Source: Amorphophallus konjac
Lineage: Eukaryota; Streptophyta; Magnoliopsida; Alismatales; Araceae
NCBI GenBank assembly: GCA_022559845.1
Contig: CM040118.1
Coordinates: forward strand, 444,476,053 to 444,540,052
Direction: 5' to 3'
DNA length: 64,000 nt
Position numbers and translations under genes: made by a program. A model generated the notes under the pieces. That model worked only from the letters and a program-made list of their open reading frames with translations, made no database searches and was not told where the DNA came from. Below, piece by piece: positions 22,610 through 33,044 of this stretch. Each line of letters starts with the position of its first letter. Position 1 is the first letter of the stretch.

Positions 22610-23045
22610 TCTCCCCCGGCACGCCTTCAACCCTTCGCCGGCACGCCTTCCCGGTCTCCCTTGGCCGACACACCCCAGCCTGTGCTTCCCCGGCACGCCC
22701 TCTTGGAGCCTTGCCCGGCACATCTAGCCGTGCCCTTCACCGGTACACCCTATCCGCGCCCTCCCCGGCACACCCTTCATGGCCCCTCGCCGGCACACGC
22801 ACTTGGCCCTTCGCCGACACGCTCCCCTATACCCTTCGCCGGCACGCTCAATGCGTCCCTCGCCGGCACACCCGCTGGCCCTTCACCGGCACGCTCCCCC
22901 TTACGCTGAGTGGCACGCTGCACGTCCTTCACCGGCACGCCCGTTCGCGCCCCTCGCCGGCACGCCCGCTTGCCCCTTTGCTGGCACACTCTCCCAGCCC
23001 CTCTCTGGCACGCTCTCCCTGCCTTCGCCGGTACATCCCTTTTGC
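22610..23045 (+). repeat. CCTTCGCCGGCACGCC tandem array in LARD LTR
   Basis: About 16 copies of CCCTTCGCCGGCACGCC with variable short inserts, matching about 56480-57015 in the 3' LTR, where more copies are present. It is related in sequence to the U3 array (CGGCACGCC core) but forms a separate block about 1.7 kb downstream. Confidence 0.8.
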
Positions 23046-24413
23046 CCCAACGGCCCACTTTTCCTTCCAAAATAAAAGTATATATATATATAAATATGTC
23101 ATGATAATGATAATAATAATGATGATAATAAATTAATAAAAATCATGATAAATAAATAAACCTGAATATATATATAAGAAATAAACAAAACATGTGAAAT
23201 AATAATAATAATAGTAAAAAAAAGAAAGAAAATATAGTAGTAATAATAATAAACAAAACGGAGAAATCATCCAGAATAAATACATAAAAGGGAAATAAGC
23301 AATAATATATATATATATGCATATAATTTAAAGCCCAGATAAAAAAATGGTAAAATCTACATTGCAGCCCTGTCTCTCCCGTGACCCGACGCTGAAGGAG
23401 CAATTATGCCGCCCTTGCAGGCTGGGCCTGAGTCTTGGGAATTATCCCGAAATGGTCATGACCTGATCTCGCGTTGGGCCAACATTCCGATCAAGCCGGA
23501 CTCGTTTCTCAGGCCGGATCCCTTCCGAGCCATTATTAAAATCGTCGTACATTCGGCGGACATTTGAACGGGTTCACCACGATTTTCGCCGTGTTTCTAT
23601 TATGGACCCGTGTCCGAACATGAAAGGGTCCGTAAGTGGCCAACATGGCCAACGGCTCCCATCTCGACATGGTCATAATCCGGCATTGCTCCGGGCCGAT
23701 GGTTCACCAAATCGGATTCATTCTATTGGGATTCGTTCCCGCTCTTTCGTTGAAAGTGCCGCGACCTCGGCACAAATTTGTACGGGGTTGTTTTCACCTA
23801 CATCGTACCTTCAATACGAACCTGCGTCCGAACATGAAAAGGTCCGTGAGTGACCGACAAAATCGGAATAGAACGAGATGGATCACGTAATCCCTGGACC
23901 CTTTGCATGGGAATGTCAACAAGGCCTCCATGGGCCACGCTTAGACCTCGGGCCCGTCCCGATTATGGTCATTGAATGACCCATATCCTCGGCCTATAGC
24001 CCGCTCCTTTCGAACACATTTTTTTGGTTTTTTGGAATCCCGTCCCGGTACTCTTCCCCGTTGCCCTCCGGCACCGGAAATATTAATGATGCCCACGCAA
24101 GCCCCCGTCTGGACCGTGGGTGGCGCCCCCGGTATGGTCCTGACTCGATCTCGCACCGGGCTGATAAATTCACCAGTTTCCTGCTATACTAGCCGAGATT
24201 TAACCGAATGTTTTCAGTGCCTCGGAATAATATATTTTCCGTATCCCGGCATACATATGTTCCGGGTCTTCCAGCGACGATTGCGATATTCTCAAGCTGG
24301 ACACCGGTTCGAATAGTAACTGGTCCCCTGAATGACCGACACGTTTCGAACATTCACTCCCCAAGACATAGGGCTTTCCAGCTGGTTCAAGGGATACTCC
24401 CCCGTTGCCCCTT

Positions 24414-26804
24414 TGATGGGGACATCTCCGGCAATCTTATTTGTTCGAGGATCCCGATGCTTGCCAACTGTGCTTCACCTTGTTCGCCGCTTTATTTTGA
24501 GTCATATGATGTATTTTTCATTTGCTTATTTGAGTCTTATCATGTAATTTTCCTTTTTATTTGAGTCCAATACCTAGGTTAGGTAGTTATTTACCTAAGC
24601 CTTGAGTCATTATGTTGGTTTGATAGGTTAATGGGCCCAATTATATGGGCTAGGCCCAGGGGCACCCCCTTCCCCTTGGTTTAGTGTTAGTAGTCCAAAA
24701 GTCAGGGACTTATGTTAAATTGTGGGAATCCTATAAATAGGACCCCACTCCCACCATTTGGAACTAATGAATGATTGAATGAAAATTTGAAATTCCACTA
24801 CAATTGTGAGAATCTCTCTCTCTCTCTCTCTCTAAGGGGTGTATTCCCCTCTCTCTCTCTCTCTCTTCTCTCTCTCTAAAGGGGGCGAACCCCATTCTAT
24901 CTCCTCCCCACCCCCAATTTTGAAATTCTCTCTCTCTCCTCCCCATTCACCACTCATTAAGACCCCTTCCCCATACACTCATTCAATTCCCCTCCAACCC
25001 CTAGGTGGAATTCCCCTCTCCTAGGCACCTCTCCATTCTCCCAAGCAACCCTTCCTCTTCCCCAAGCAACCATTCCTTTCCCCAAGCCACCCCTTCCCTT
25101 CCCCAACACACCTCTCCATCTCCCAACACACCCCTTCCCATCCCCAAGACCCCCATTAACAACCCCCATTAAGTCACATTCCAACCTTGGGAGAGATCTC
25201 TCCATCCCTCTCTCCTTCCCAACCCAAATTCGCAGCTCCCCCTTCCTCCACCTGCTAGACCATCTTCCAGCCCCCATTCTGCCCCTCCCACACCTTGGAT
25301 CACCCTCTACCAGACCCCCACACAGCCCGGGGTCGCCCCAACACCCATCCACCCCATCTCCCATCCCATCTACCTCGTTTCCCATCACCTATCACCTCCG
25401 GGTTCATCTCAGTTCGCAGGCAGCAGTCAAGGGTCAAGTTGCAGAGGCAGCCACATCTTCACCGCGCATCTTCTGGAGGTTTATCATATATTGCTGGAAA
25501 GCTATTCCAGTCGGCTTCTCAGGCGAGGTGATCCCGCCTCATTCCAAGGTTGGAGCCATCCGCGATGTCCGTTCTTGCCCGACTGCGCATCCGGCACCTG
25601 AGCAGAGATCAGAGCCTCAGTTCAGAAGCTGCTGCAACCACACCCCGGCTACCCTTGGTGCACCATTTGACAGGGACGAACCTCTACCAGTCTCCTATCC
25701 ATAAAAACAAGCGGAGCCTCGTTTGGAGTTCGGAGTACCCGGTTCCAATTATTTTCCCTCAGGTACGCAGGTCTGGCCAGTCAGAGACAATCCTGATACC
25801 CCCCCACTCTTCGGGATGGTTCTCTCGACTCCGACCTCTTATAGTGCTCTTCTTGGTTTTGGATCGAAGAATACTCATTCACGCTCGCGTCCGTTCTGGT
25901 CTCGCATCATTCGGATCTCAGGGGAGTTTGTGGCGCATTTTTCAACCTGCTGCAGCGTCCTGGGACCAGTAAGAGCCAGAACAGAGCAGCACCGGTCCAG
26001 CACCTGCCCCGGCCGTCAATGACGACTCGAACCCACAAGAAAATTCAGCAGCCCTCCCGGATCAGTTAGTAAAGATTGAGCACTGGTTTCGACGAATTCC
26101 AAGTTCAGGAGAACCCGTGGCAGCACCAACAGCGAGTACCTATCAGGTAGTTCCAGAAGCGGGCAGAATCGACGAAGTCCTCTTTCGGCGACTCCTTTAG
26201 CTCTCCGTCGATCTTGCCTGGCCGGCTGACCGCCCCTCCCTGCGTGGAGGTAGTTTTGAGTGTAATTAATCATCCCCACCCCTAGTCCACCCTCTCTGTG
26301 AGGGCGTAGTGATTGTACTAGCAGGTAAGCGGCCGAAGCGTCATCGGCGCGGCGTGCGGGTAGCCCACGCTTCCCCGCTCGCCCTCGTCTCCGGCCAGGA
26401 TCGGCGTCCTCACGCCGATCAGGTGAGCTTCTGGTCACTTCCTCTGCTGGTTTTACCTTTTCTTGTCTTAGTATCATTTCTAGTTGCCCTTCGGTGGTGA
26501 GGTGAGCGCCCGATCTCAAACTCCATTGAATTGTGTGACCACCGCGGAGTGAGTTGAAAGTGCGACCCTACAACCCACGCCCTTGGCGTGCTGGCCGCCC
26601 ACGGAATTGGGAATCCCAGGCCCTTAGGGGTTCATCCCAAGCTAGTCAAATCCCCAGAAAGGTGAGGTCCCTCCTCGGACCCTCTCCACTATCGCCGGTC
26701 CGTCTACGGATCCGAGTGTGCGCTACACGGGTGAGTCCGCTAGAGTGGGTTCGTCGATCGATTGCTTGCTTGCGAATCTAGGTCCGAGGGATCGTGTCTC
26801 ATCA
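24414..26804 (+). repeat. 5' LTR of the nested TR-GAG element (2391 bp)
   Basis: Starts TGATGGGGACATCTC and ends GATCGTGTCTCATCA. Contains a TATA box (24732-24738), CT microsatellites (24812-24830 and 24850-24880), a long C/T-rich leader (24880-25370) and no supported gene. Against the other LTR a hand-read of the first 250 bp shows mostly transitions, roughly 3-4 percent. Confidence 0.92.
24732..24738 (+). promoter_or_regulatory. TATA box of the TR-GAG 5' LTR
   Basis: TATAAAT in ATCCTATAAATAGGACCCC, about 320 bp into the LTR. Conserved in the 3' LTR at 29534-29540. Confidence 0.65.
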
Positions 26805-26807
26805 ATT

Positions 26808-26819
26808 TGGTATCAGAGC
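26808..26819 (+). other. Primer binding site of the TR-GAG element
   Basis: TGGTATCAGAGC, four bases after the 5' LTR. It is the standard complement of the 3' end of plant initiator methionine tRNA, the commonest primer of plant LTR retrotransposons. Confidence 0.9.
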
Positions 26820-26941
26820 AAGTTCTAGACTTGTCTCTACTAAGTCTTGTCCTAGGGCCATTGCATGCATCACCCTTGTCCACCATCATGACTACCTCAT
26901 ACTTGGCATATTAGCCACTCTTAGGCCCATTAGAAGCCTTT

Positions 26942-28096
26942 GTGTTTGATGGATCCCGCCCTAGCATATATCTAGAATGGGAGAAGTCCATAGACCGACA
27001 CTTTGGGAGGTTTACCCTGTCAGGGCCTATCCAAGTCAACTATGCCAAGAGTTTGCTCTGGCGCCAAGCTAGGAAAGAATGGGAAAACATTGTAGGTTTA
27101 AGAGAAGCCAAAGGGGAAGCACCCATTGAATCTTGGGATGAAATGAGGGCCAATCTTAGAAAGATCTATGCACCCCAACCCAAACCACTTCAACCAACCG
27201 ATCTTCCACCCCCGACCCCCACTCCAACCCAAGAACTTCCCCGACCAAGCCCAACCCAAGTCCACCCATGTTCACCACCCCGAGAGTACCATGCACTTAC
27301 CATTATCACTCCACCCACCATAGACTATCCTACCCCATTATCCTTGGAAGTTGTGGCCCACACACATACCCAAGTGGAGATGGATGCCAATCTGGATCCA
27401 CCTCCCACCATAGAGAACATCCTAGATCCCCCACTTCCACGCACCTCTCCTCGTCCGGGTCCTCATGAGCCGCACACCGTCACCATATATGAGTCCATAC
27501 TCCAATGGCTCAAGCAAAGTCCCACCCTCCTGAGCTCACCACCATTGGGATATCAATCCCAAATTGTTCCCACTCGGTCTCCCCTTGTCACTTTACAAAC
27601 CTTCTACTTCACGGGAGACTTGGGAGACCTTGTGGATTGCCTATATTGACAAGTCCACTTAACCGGCTTGCTTGCCATGGGACCTTCGGAGCCTAGCACC
27701 ATTAACTTTGCCCACCCCACCATTGGCTCCATCACTTCCGTTTGCACAAGTGGGCATTGCACTATTGAGATTCTTCTATTTTTCCCCAAGGATGAGAAAC
27801 CCATCTTGGCCCACTCCCCACCCATTGAGGTTCCAATTGATATGATTGGCCAACCCACTAGAGACCTTGGCCCAATTACCTTAGAGGAGGATGACTCACC
27901 ATTTGGGAACCTTGAAGACATAGAGTTCCTCTCTCTAGGTGGCCCTTCCATGATCCCTTTGACCCCTTCCTTTGGGAGCTCGAGTACCCATGTGGTCCAC
28001 CCACATCACTTATCACCCACTCCTTCCTACCCTCACCCACCATGTTGGACCAAGCTCATCTCTCCCAAGACTCTGATTACACCATGGGAGCCATGA
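26942..28096 (+). pseudogene. Gag-like protein of the TR-GAG element, one in-frame stop
   Basis: The first 80 residues (FDGSRPSIYLEWEKSIDRHF ... RQARKEWENI ... IESWDEMRANLRKIYAP) match the gypsy Retrotrans_gag pattern: a YLEWE helix, a central W, and a WDEM/R-x-x-Y-x-P end. A Pro-rich stretch follows (about residues 80-165). The frame hits TGA at 27647-27649, then stays open in the same phase to 28096, so the original product was about 384 residues. No zinc knuckle is visible. The start is the first Met; an in-frame non-ATG start upstream cannot be excluded. Confidence 0.7.
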
Positions 28097-29154
28097 CTTT
28101 GGGCAATACACACTTAGGGATCGAGGAAGCGCCCCACTTCATGATATCCACCTTTCTAGATCCCTTTGACCCATTCCAATGGAGGACCAAAAGCCCACAC
28201 ATAGGAGACATCTTTGGTATAAAAGTGCATAAGTCTTGGCGTACAACACCACTTGATATGATTCTTAAGTCAGGTCCACTCGTTCATATCACCCACATGT
28301 CAAGTAGAATGCATGATTGGTTCATATTCGGGTGTATCGGCCCTCCCTCATTTAAAATTGGTCAAAAACATGTCAAAGGCATCTACAGATGTCCGGGTCC
28401 CCCGATATTTATCACCACTTTGCATGATAGGTACACCTACGGGTGCCCTTTCCCACCTAGGTTGACCAGAGTCTACACAGCATCATTGCATGATAGGTCC
28501 ACCTATGGATGTCCTGGTCCTCCCAATTCCATCAAAGTCTTCTTGGCATCAAAGCATGACTGGTCAACATATGGTTGTCCCGGTCCACCTTTACACACCA
28601 AGCTTTTCACACCCACACCGCATCATAGTGCATGGCATACGCATTCACACAAGCATCTAGCAACGAGCGGTGAGGTTCACAAAGAGCGGGCAAAAGCTTG
28701 CGAGTGCCACTTGGAATTCCAAGTAGGCAACTTATCGATGGTGACATTGGAGTGGCTCTACCCTAGTGTCACCTCCAACTTGAGGGCACAAGGACTTGGA
28801 CCTTGCCAAGTTCCGAGTGGCTTTGGCAACCCGGCTTACGGGTTGGACTTACTAATGGGTTTTGGGATTCACTCCATTTCCCACGTGTCAGATCGGGCAC
28901 CCTATGTGGGCACCGCAGTGGATCCTAGTGAGTACCTTGAGCCTATATCTTCCCTTGTGAGTGATACCCTCGGAGAGCCACCAAAAATTAGCATGAGAGC
29001 CCGACGTGTGCACACAGAGGCAATACTAGGCAAGCAGGGTACCATCGCTAGCAAGAGGGTGTGCCTAAGCCATCGTGAGAGGATGAAGGACCGTCCCCTG
29101 GTTGCAGACGTAGGGTTGAGTTTGGAGGTTGAGGTTCACCCCGAGCTGCTTTAG
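28042..29154 (+). CDS. Unknown 370-residue protein with HDRSTYGCPGPP repeats
   Basis: Intact frame overlapping the end of the gag frame in another phase. Residues about 85-200 contain four to five tandem copies of a roughly 25-residue unit with the core HDRSTYGCPGPP (variants HDRYTYGCPFPP, HDWSTYGCPGPP, HDWFIFGCIGPP). They are followed by a His-rich stretch and a C-terminal part (CQVPSGFGNPAYGLD..., then Arg-rich) with no recognised family. It ends about 60 bp before the 3' LTR. I see no membrane segment, catalytic motif or zinc knuckle. The open length of 1.1 kb beside a damaged gag suggests it was coding recently; the start could be internal. Confidence 0.55.
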   Translation: MLDQAHLSQDSDYTMGAMTLGNTHLGIEEAPHFMISTFLDPFDPFQWRTKSPHIGDIFGIKVHKSWRTTPLDMILKSGPLVHITHMSSRMHDWFIFGCIGPPSFKIGQKHVKGIYRCPGPPIFITTLHDRYTYGCPFPPRLTRVYTASLHDRSTYGCPGPPNSIKVFLASKHDWSTYGCPGPPLHTKLFTPTPHHSAWHTHSHKHLATSGEVHKERAKACECHLEFQVGNLSMVTLEWLYPSVTSNLRAQGLGPCQVPSGFGNPAYGLDLLMGFGIHSISHVSDRAPYVGTAVDPSEYLEPISSLVSDTLGEPPKISMRARRVHTEAILGKQGTIASKRVCLSHRERMKDRPLVADVGLSLEVEVHPELL

Positions 29155-29215
29155 AGGACCACTTCCCCGGTGGACCCATACTCGACGAAGTCGAGTTCTC
29201 CGCACCCCGGGGGTA

Positions 29216-29644
29216 TGATGGGGACATCTCTGGCAATCCCATTTGTTCGAGGATCCCGATGCTCGCCAACTGTGCTTCATCTTGTTCGCCGCTTTATTTC
29301 GAGTCATATGATGTATTTTTCATTTGCTTATTTGAGTCTTATCATGAAATTTTCCTTTTTATTTGAGTCCAATACCTAGGTTAGGTAGTTATTTACCTAA
29401 GTCTTGAGTCATTATGTTGGTTTGATAGGTTAATGGGCCCAATTATATGGGCTAGGCCCAGGGGCACCCCCTTCCCCTTGGTTTAGTGTTAGTAGTCCAA
29501 AAGTCAGGGACTTATGTTAAATTGTGGGAATCCTATAAATAGGACCCCACTCCTACCATTTGGAACTAATGAATGATTGAAAGAAAATTTGAAATTCCAC
29601 TACAATTGTGATAATCTCTCTCTCTCTCTAAGGGGTGGATTCCC

Positions 29645-29675
<31 letters not shown>

Positions 29676-31616
29676 AAAGGGGGAGAACCCCATTCTCTCT
29701 CCTCCCTACCCCCAATTTTGAAATTCTCTCTCTCTCCTCCCCATTCACCTCTCATTAAGACCCCTCCCCCTTCCCCATACACTCATTCAATTCCCCTCCA
29801 ACCCCTAGGTGGAATTCCCCTCTCCTAGGCACCTCTCCATTCTCCCAAGCAACCCTTCCTCTTCCCCAAGCAACTATTCCTTTCCCCAAGCCACCCCTTC
29901 CCTTCCCCAACACACCTCTCCATCTCCCAACACACCCCTTCCCATCCCCAAGACCCCCATTAACAACCCCCATTATGTCACATTCCAACCTTGGGAGAGA
30001 TCTCTCCTTCCCTCTCTCCTTCCCAACCAAAATTCGCAGCTCCCCCTTCCTCCACCTGCTAGACCATCTTCCAACCCCCATTCTGCCCCTCCCACACCTT
30101 GGATCACCCTCTACCAGACCCCCACATAGCCCGGGGTCGCCCCCACACCCATCCACTCCATCTCCCATCCCATCTATCCCGTTTCCCATCACCTATCACC
30201 TCCCGGTTCATCTCAGTTCGCAGGCAGCAGTCAAGGGTCAAGTTGCCGAGGCAGCCACATCTTCACCGCACATCTTCTGGAGGTGTATCATATATTTCAG
30301 GAAAGCTCTTCCAGTCGGCTTCGCAGGCAAGGTGATCCTGCCTCATTCCGAGGTTGGAGCCATCCGCGACGTCCGTTCTTGCCCGACTGCGCATCCGGCA
30401 CCTGAGTAGAGACCAGAGCCTCAGTTCAGATACTGCTTCAACCACACCCCGGCTCCCCATGGCGCACCATTTGCCCGGAATGAACCTCTAGCAGTCCTCT
30501 ATCCATCAAAACAAGCGGAGCCTCGTTTGGAGTTTGGAGTTTGGAGTTCCCCGTTCAAATTATTTTCCCTCAGGTACGCAGGTCTGGCCAGTCAGAGACA
30601 GTCCTGATACCCCCCCACTCTTTGTGCTGGTTCTCTCGACTCCGACCTCCTCTGGTTCTCTTCTTGGTTGTGGATCGAAGAAGACTCGTTCACGCTCACG
30701 TCCGTTCTGGTCCCGTATCATTCGGATCTTGGGGGAGTTCGTGGTGAGTTTGTCAACCTGCTGCAGCATCCTGGGACCAGTCAGAGCCAGAACAGAGCAG
30801 CACCGGTCCAGCACCTGACCCGGCCGTCAACGATGAATCGAACCCACAAGAAAATTAATCAGCCCTCCCGGATCAGTCAGTGAAGATTGAGCGCTGGTTT
30901 CGACGAATTCCAAGTTCGGGAGAACCCGTGGCAGCGCCAACAGCGAGTACCTATCAGGAAGTTCCAGAAGCGGGTAGAATCGGCGAAGTCCTCTTTCGGC
31001 AACTCCTTTAGCTCTCCGTCCGATCTTGCCTGGCCGGCTGACCGCCCCTCCCTGCGTGAAGGTAGTTTTGATTGTAATTAATCATCCCCACCCCTAGTCC
31101 ACCCCCTCTGTGAGGGCGTAGTGATTGTACTAGCAGGTAAGTGGCCGAAGCGTCATCGGCGCGGCGTGCAGGTAGCCCACGCTTCCCCACTCGCCCTCGT
31201 CTCCGGCCGGGATCGGCGTCCTCACACCGATCAGGTGAGCTTCTAGTCACTTCCTCTGCTGGTTTTACTTTTGCTTGTCTTAGTATCGTTTCTAGTTGCC
31301 CGTCGGTGGTGAGGTGAGCGCCCGATCTCAAACTCCCTTGAATTGTGTGACCACCGCGGAGTGAGTTGAAAGTGCGACCCTACAACCCACGCCCTTGGCG
31401 TGTTGGCCGCCCACGGAATTGGGAATTCTAGGCCTTTAGGGGTTCATCCCAAGCTAGTCAAATCCCCAGAAAGGCGAGGTCCCTCCTCGGACCCTCTCCA
31501 CTATCGCCGGTCTGTCTACGGATCCGAGTGTGCGCTACACGGGTGAGTCCGCTAGAGTGGGTTCGTCGATCGATTGCTTGCTTGCGAATCTAGGTCCGAG
31601 GGATCGTGTCACATCA
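29216..31616 (+). repeat. 3' LTR of the nested TR-GAG element (2401 bp)
   Basis: Partner of 24414-26804, with the same start TGATGGGGACATCTC and end CACATCA. Preceded by CCCCGGGGGTA, which is a weak polypurine tract. Followed directly by the target duplication CCCTT and the resumed LARD LTR. Confidence 0.92.
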
Positions 31617-32246
31617 CCCTTGGCACCGAAAATATTAAAGATGCTCATGCAAGTCTTGTTTCGACCGCGGGGGGCCCACTGCAGTATGGTCGCGGCTTCA
31701 TCTTGCACGGAGCCGACAAACTTATCCTTTCCCGACCACTTTAACCGGGATTTAACTGAGCATTTCTCGTTCCTCTCGATAATAAAATTGCCATATCCTG
31801 GCATACATATGCTCCGGTTTTCCCGTGATGATCGCGCTTTTCTCGAGCCAGACATTCGTCCGAACATTAAATGGTCAGTACACGACCGACATGACCGCGA
31901 ATGTTTTCTTCTCACCCTCATACGGGGATTTTAATGCTTCCTAATAGGCCTTTCCATGCAATTAATGTCCTGGCCATGAGGCCCTGATTCTCGGTGATTA
32001 ATCAAGGGTGTTCCCTCGTATGGGGGATGTAAATGACGTCATGACCTTTATGGCGCGGCGGGTTTTGGTCCCGACACGAACCACACAATCGTCTGACCGA
32101 GTCAGATCGAGCGCACCATGGGCTCTTCGGAGCCCAAATAAATTGTCACTTCGCGACTGACACGCCCACGCACTTAATAGACGAACCAACCATTCTCGAA
32201 CAGACGAACATAACCTAATGAGTGAATTTTAGTGCGTCCACAAGTC

Positions 32247-32264
32247 TGGCACGCCCGGTGGGAC
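32247..32264 (+). other. Primer binding site of the LARD
   Basis: TGGCACGCCCGGTGGGAC, four bases after the LTR end TCCACA. It starts with TGG as a complement of a tRNA 3' CCA end must and has the expected 18-base length. I cannot name the tRNA with certainty. The sequence after LTR 2 at 59031 lacks it, which fixes the element's orientation. Confidence 0.75.
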
Positions 32265-33044
32265 TTAAAGCACCCTTCATCTCTTCACCGGGATTTAGGG
32301 CCTCATAGCCTCCTAATTAACGATGTTTGCCTGCTTTGATGAATGGCAGGTGCTGTCTTCACCAGTCCTATGGGGAGAAAAGCCAGACTCAGTGCAGTTG
32401 CCTTCGTGGCCTCGAGGACACTGCTTCGAAGCATATGCAGCTTCCAGGAATCATGGGGGTTGTTATAAAAAAATAGAGAAGAGAAAGAGAAGAGAAGGGA
32501 GGGGAAATCAAACCCCCTTTCCTCAAGAAGAAAGAGAAGAAAAGAAAAAAAGAAGGAAAGGAGAAAAGAAGAAAAGTAGAAAAGAAAGAAGCAAAAAAGG
32601 AAGAGAAAGAATCGGCGAGAGAGGGTTGTATGCCCGCATCCGTCGACACCCGTGCTGAACAAAGACTACCACTGTGGGGTTGATGCAGTGGAGCGAACCA
32701 CTCATCCCCTCCCTGAGGGGGTGAGCGCTCTCCCGCGCACCCGCCTTGGTTTATTACACAATAAAGTAAGGAAAAAAAGAGAAAAGAGAGAAAAGACAAA
32801 AAAAAAGAAAAAAAGCTGGCAAGCATTGTCGACCAAAAGTGCAAGAAGAAACTCGGCATCTCGCCTAACTCTAGGAGGGTCCAAGTCCGCGGTGTAATGA
32901 CCTGGCCCGTTCCTCCTTCTTGCTGCCTCTATCCGGCATGAGACGGCCCCTCGAGTGGCTGTTAAAAGACCCAGCAAGCCGTAACTGTAGCTTGATGTAG
33001 TGCTGCCCGCTGCGGGGAATGCTTTACAGCAATGAGGCCAAGCA
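32265..33044 (+). other. LARD untranslated leader
   Basis: No gene seen. Contains a purine tract of GAAGAGAAAG type (32470-32620), a second one at 32765-32815 and GC-rich filler. Reading frames on both strands are low-complexity. Confidence 0.5.

Larger units (their letters stand above)
24414..31616 (+). mobile_element. Nested non-autonomous LTR element with gag (TR-GAG type), 7.2 kb
   Basis: Two LTRs (24414-26804 and 29216-31616) flank a 2.4 kb internal region. The initiator-Met-type PBS is at 26808 and the target duplication CCCTT at 24409-24413 and 31617-31621. The undisturbed site, with a single CCCTT, is present in the other LARD LTR at 58405-58409. The internal region has a gag-like frame and a second frame of unknown function but no protease, RT or integrase, so the element is non-autonomous. 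Confidence 0.92.
20253..32242 (+). repeat. 5' LTR of the LARD (about 4.78 kb without its insertion)
   Basis: Aligns along its whole length with 54111-59030, except for the 7.2 kb element at 24414-31616 and small indels. It starts TGTGGACATGCAAAATTGCA and ends TTTTAGTGCGTCCACA. U3 contains a GCGGCACGCC array, a TATA box lies at 21133, and the long R/U5 part contains a second CCGGCACGCC array (22610-23045), AT-rich microsatellites (23080-23320) and two diverged copies of a roughly 320 bp unit. Reading frames in it overlap in several phases and are repeat artefacts. Confidence 0.88.

Noticed and set aside
20253..24413. Solo LTR or separate element at each end of the LARD
   Set aside because: PBS after the left LTR, PPT before the right one, and the gag frame restored across 20253-59030 show that they are the two LTRs of one element.
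32323..32859. Frames of 110-160 codons on both strands near the LARD leader
   Set aside because: Lys/Glu and Phe/Ser-rich translations of a purine tract, mutually antisense, with no family resemblance.
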